A stretch of DNA of 22,573 bases from Methanomicrobiales archaeon. GTDB taxonomy: Archaea; Halobacteriota; Methanomicrobia; Methanomicrobiales; Methanoculleaceae. Position numbers and translations under genes: made by a program. The stretch is taken from contig JAAZGM010000294.1 of the NCBI GenBank assembly GCA_012511245.1, forward strand, positions 1 through 22,573, given 5' to 3'. The notes beneath the pieces are model-generated. The model was not told where the DNA came from and made no database searches. It saw only the letters and a list, made by a program, of their open reading frames with translations. Shown one piece after another: positions 22,045-22,573 of the stretch (positions are counted from its first letter, which is position 1; every line of letters begins with the position of its first letter).

Positions 22045-22573
22045 ATGGCAAAGATTGAGAGAACCCAGAAGCTGTTCCTGAAGTCCCTCAAAGAGAAGTT
22101 CCAGGGACAGGATGTCCAGTCCGAGACGACCGAGTTCTACAAGTTCAACGGTTACCACCAGTCTCCCCGCAAGGAGGAGTTCGTGAAGGCGAGCCGCGCC
22201 GTCGAGATGGACCGCGGCATCTCCATGTACGACCCCGTGCGCTGCCACCTGGGCGGTATCCCGCTCGGCCAGCGCCAGCTGATGACCTACGAGGTCTCCG
22301 GCACCGGTGTCTTCGTGGAGGGTGACGACCTGCACTTCGTCAACAACGCTGCGATGCAGCAGATGTGGGACGATATCAGGAGGACGGTCATCGTCAACAT
22401 GGACCTCGCCCACCAGACGCTGCAGAAGCGTCTCGGAAAGGAGGTCACCCCTGAGACGATCAACGAGTACCTCCACGTGCTGAACCACGCGATGCCCGGC
22501 GCGGCCGTCGTCCAGGAGCACATGGTCGAGACCCACCCCGGCCTCGTTGAAGACTGTTACGTCAAGGTCTTCA
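22045..22573 (+). CDS. mcrA: Methyl-coenzyme M reductase subunit alpha (N-terminal part; runs off window)
   Basis: The first 176 residues of the alpha subunit are present, starting MAKIERTQKLFLKSLKEKF and including MYDPVRCHLGGIPLGQRQL, YEVSGTGVFVEGDDLHFVNN and LNHAMPGAAVVQEHMVETHP. Alpha subunits are about 550-570 residues, so roughly two thirds lies beyond the window, including the modified-residue region. The ATG at 22045 follows AGGAG. The sequence looks like the McrI of Methanomicrobiales as I remember it. No frameshift is seen in the visible part. Confidence 0.97.
   Translation, partial: MAKIERTQKLFLKSLKEKFQGQDVQSETTEFYKFNGYHQSPRKEEFVKASRAVEMDRGISMYDPVRCHLGGIPLGQRQLMTYEVSGTGVFVEGDDLHFVNNAAMQQMWDDIRRTVIVNMDLAHQTLQKRLGKEVTPETINEYLHVLNHAMPGAAVVQEHMVETHPGLVEDCYVKVF

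Overview
The window comes from a hydrogenotrophic methanogenic archaeon. It encodes a formylmethanofuran dehydrogenase (Fwd), formylmethanofuran:H4MPT formyltransferase (Ftr), heterodisulfide reductase (Hdr) with MvhD, and the methyl-coenzyme M reductase operon (mcrBDCGA). The GC-rich coding, the McrA N-terminus as I remember that family, and hdr genes with mvhD but no mvhAG or fdh genes in view all point to the order Methanomicrobiales, most likely Methanoculleus or a close relative. The genus is inference. No rRNA, tRNA, CRISPR array, insertion sequence or prophage gene was seen.

Left part (1-7000, minus strand, read right to left): seven genes whose starts overlap the previous stop, or nearly so, suggesting one operon from a promoter near 7000. 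In order of transcription: a TiaS-like protein; its full-length paralogue, probably methanogenesis marker protein 11; a radical SAM protein; a shortened IorA-like thiamine-diphosphate (TPP) protein; a homocitrate/isopropylmalate synthase; the large and small subunits of an aconitase-type hydro-lyase; and an unknown gene cut by the window edge. The synthase has no LeuA regulatory domain and the small subunit carries a YLRT loop. Both features favour homocitrate and homoaconitate chemistry (coenzyme B biosynthesis) over leucine synthesis. The unassigned TPP, radical SAM and TiaS-like genes are therefore candidates for unresolved coenzyme B steps or another methanogen-specific modification.

Middle (7000-8790): ftr on the minus strand with its own promoter and a T-run terminator, flanked by a GC-rich, hairpin- and G-quadruplex-prone spacer. 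A spacer of about 590 bp, with no supported gene, separates ftr from the divergent fwd operon.

Right part (8791-22573, plus strand): a ten-gene operon fwdG-fwdF-hdrC-hdrB-hdrA-mvhD-fwdD-fwdB-fwdA-fwdC. It ends at a T-run and is followed by an AT-rich promoter region and mcrB-mcrD-mcrC-mcrG-mcrA (mcrA truncated by the window end). Fwd makes formyl-methanofuran from CO2 and Ftr passes the formyl group to H4MPT. Mcr releases methane and makes the CoM-S-S-CoB heterodisulfide. HdrABC-MvhD reduces the heterodisulfide while bifurcating electrons to ferredoxin, which feeds Fwd. The first and last steps of the cycle are thus encoded side by side, with the hdr genes inside the fwd operon. The fwd promoter region carries a perfect 7-bp inverted repeat, and the mcr upstream region carries a 10-bp direct repeat spaced 22 bp apart; both are possible operators.
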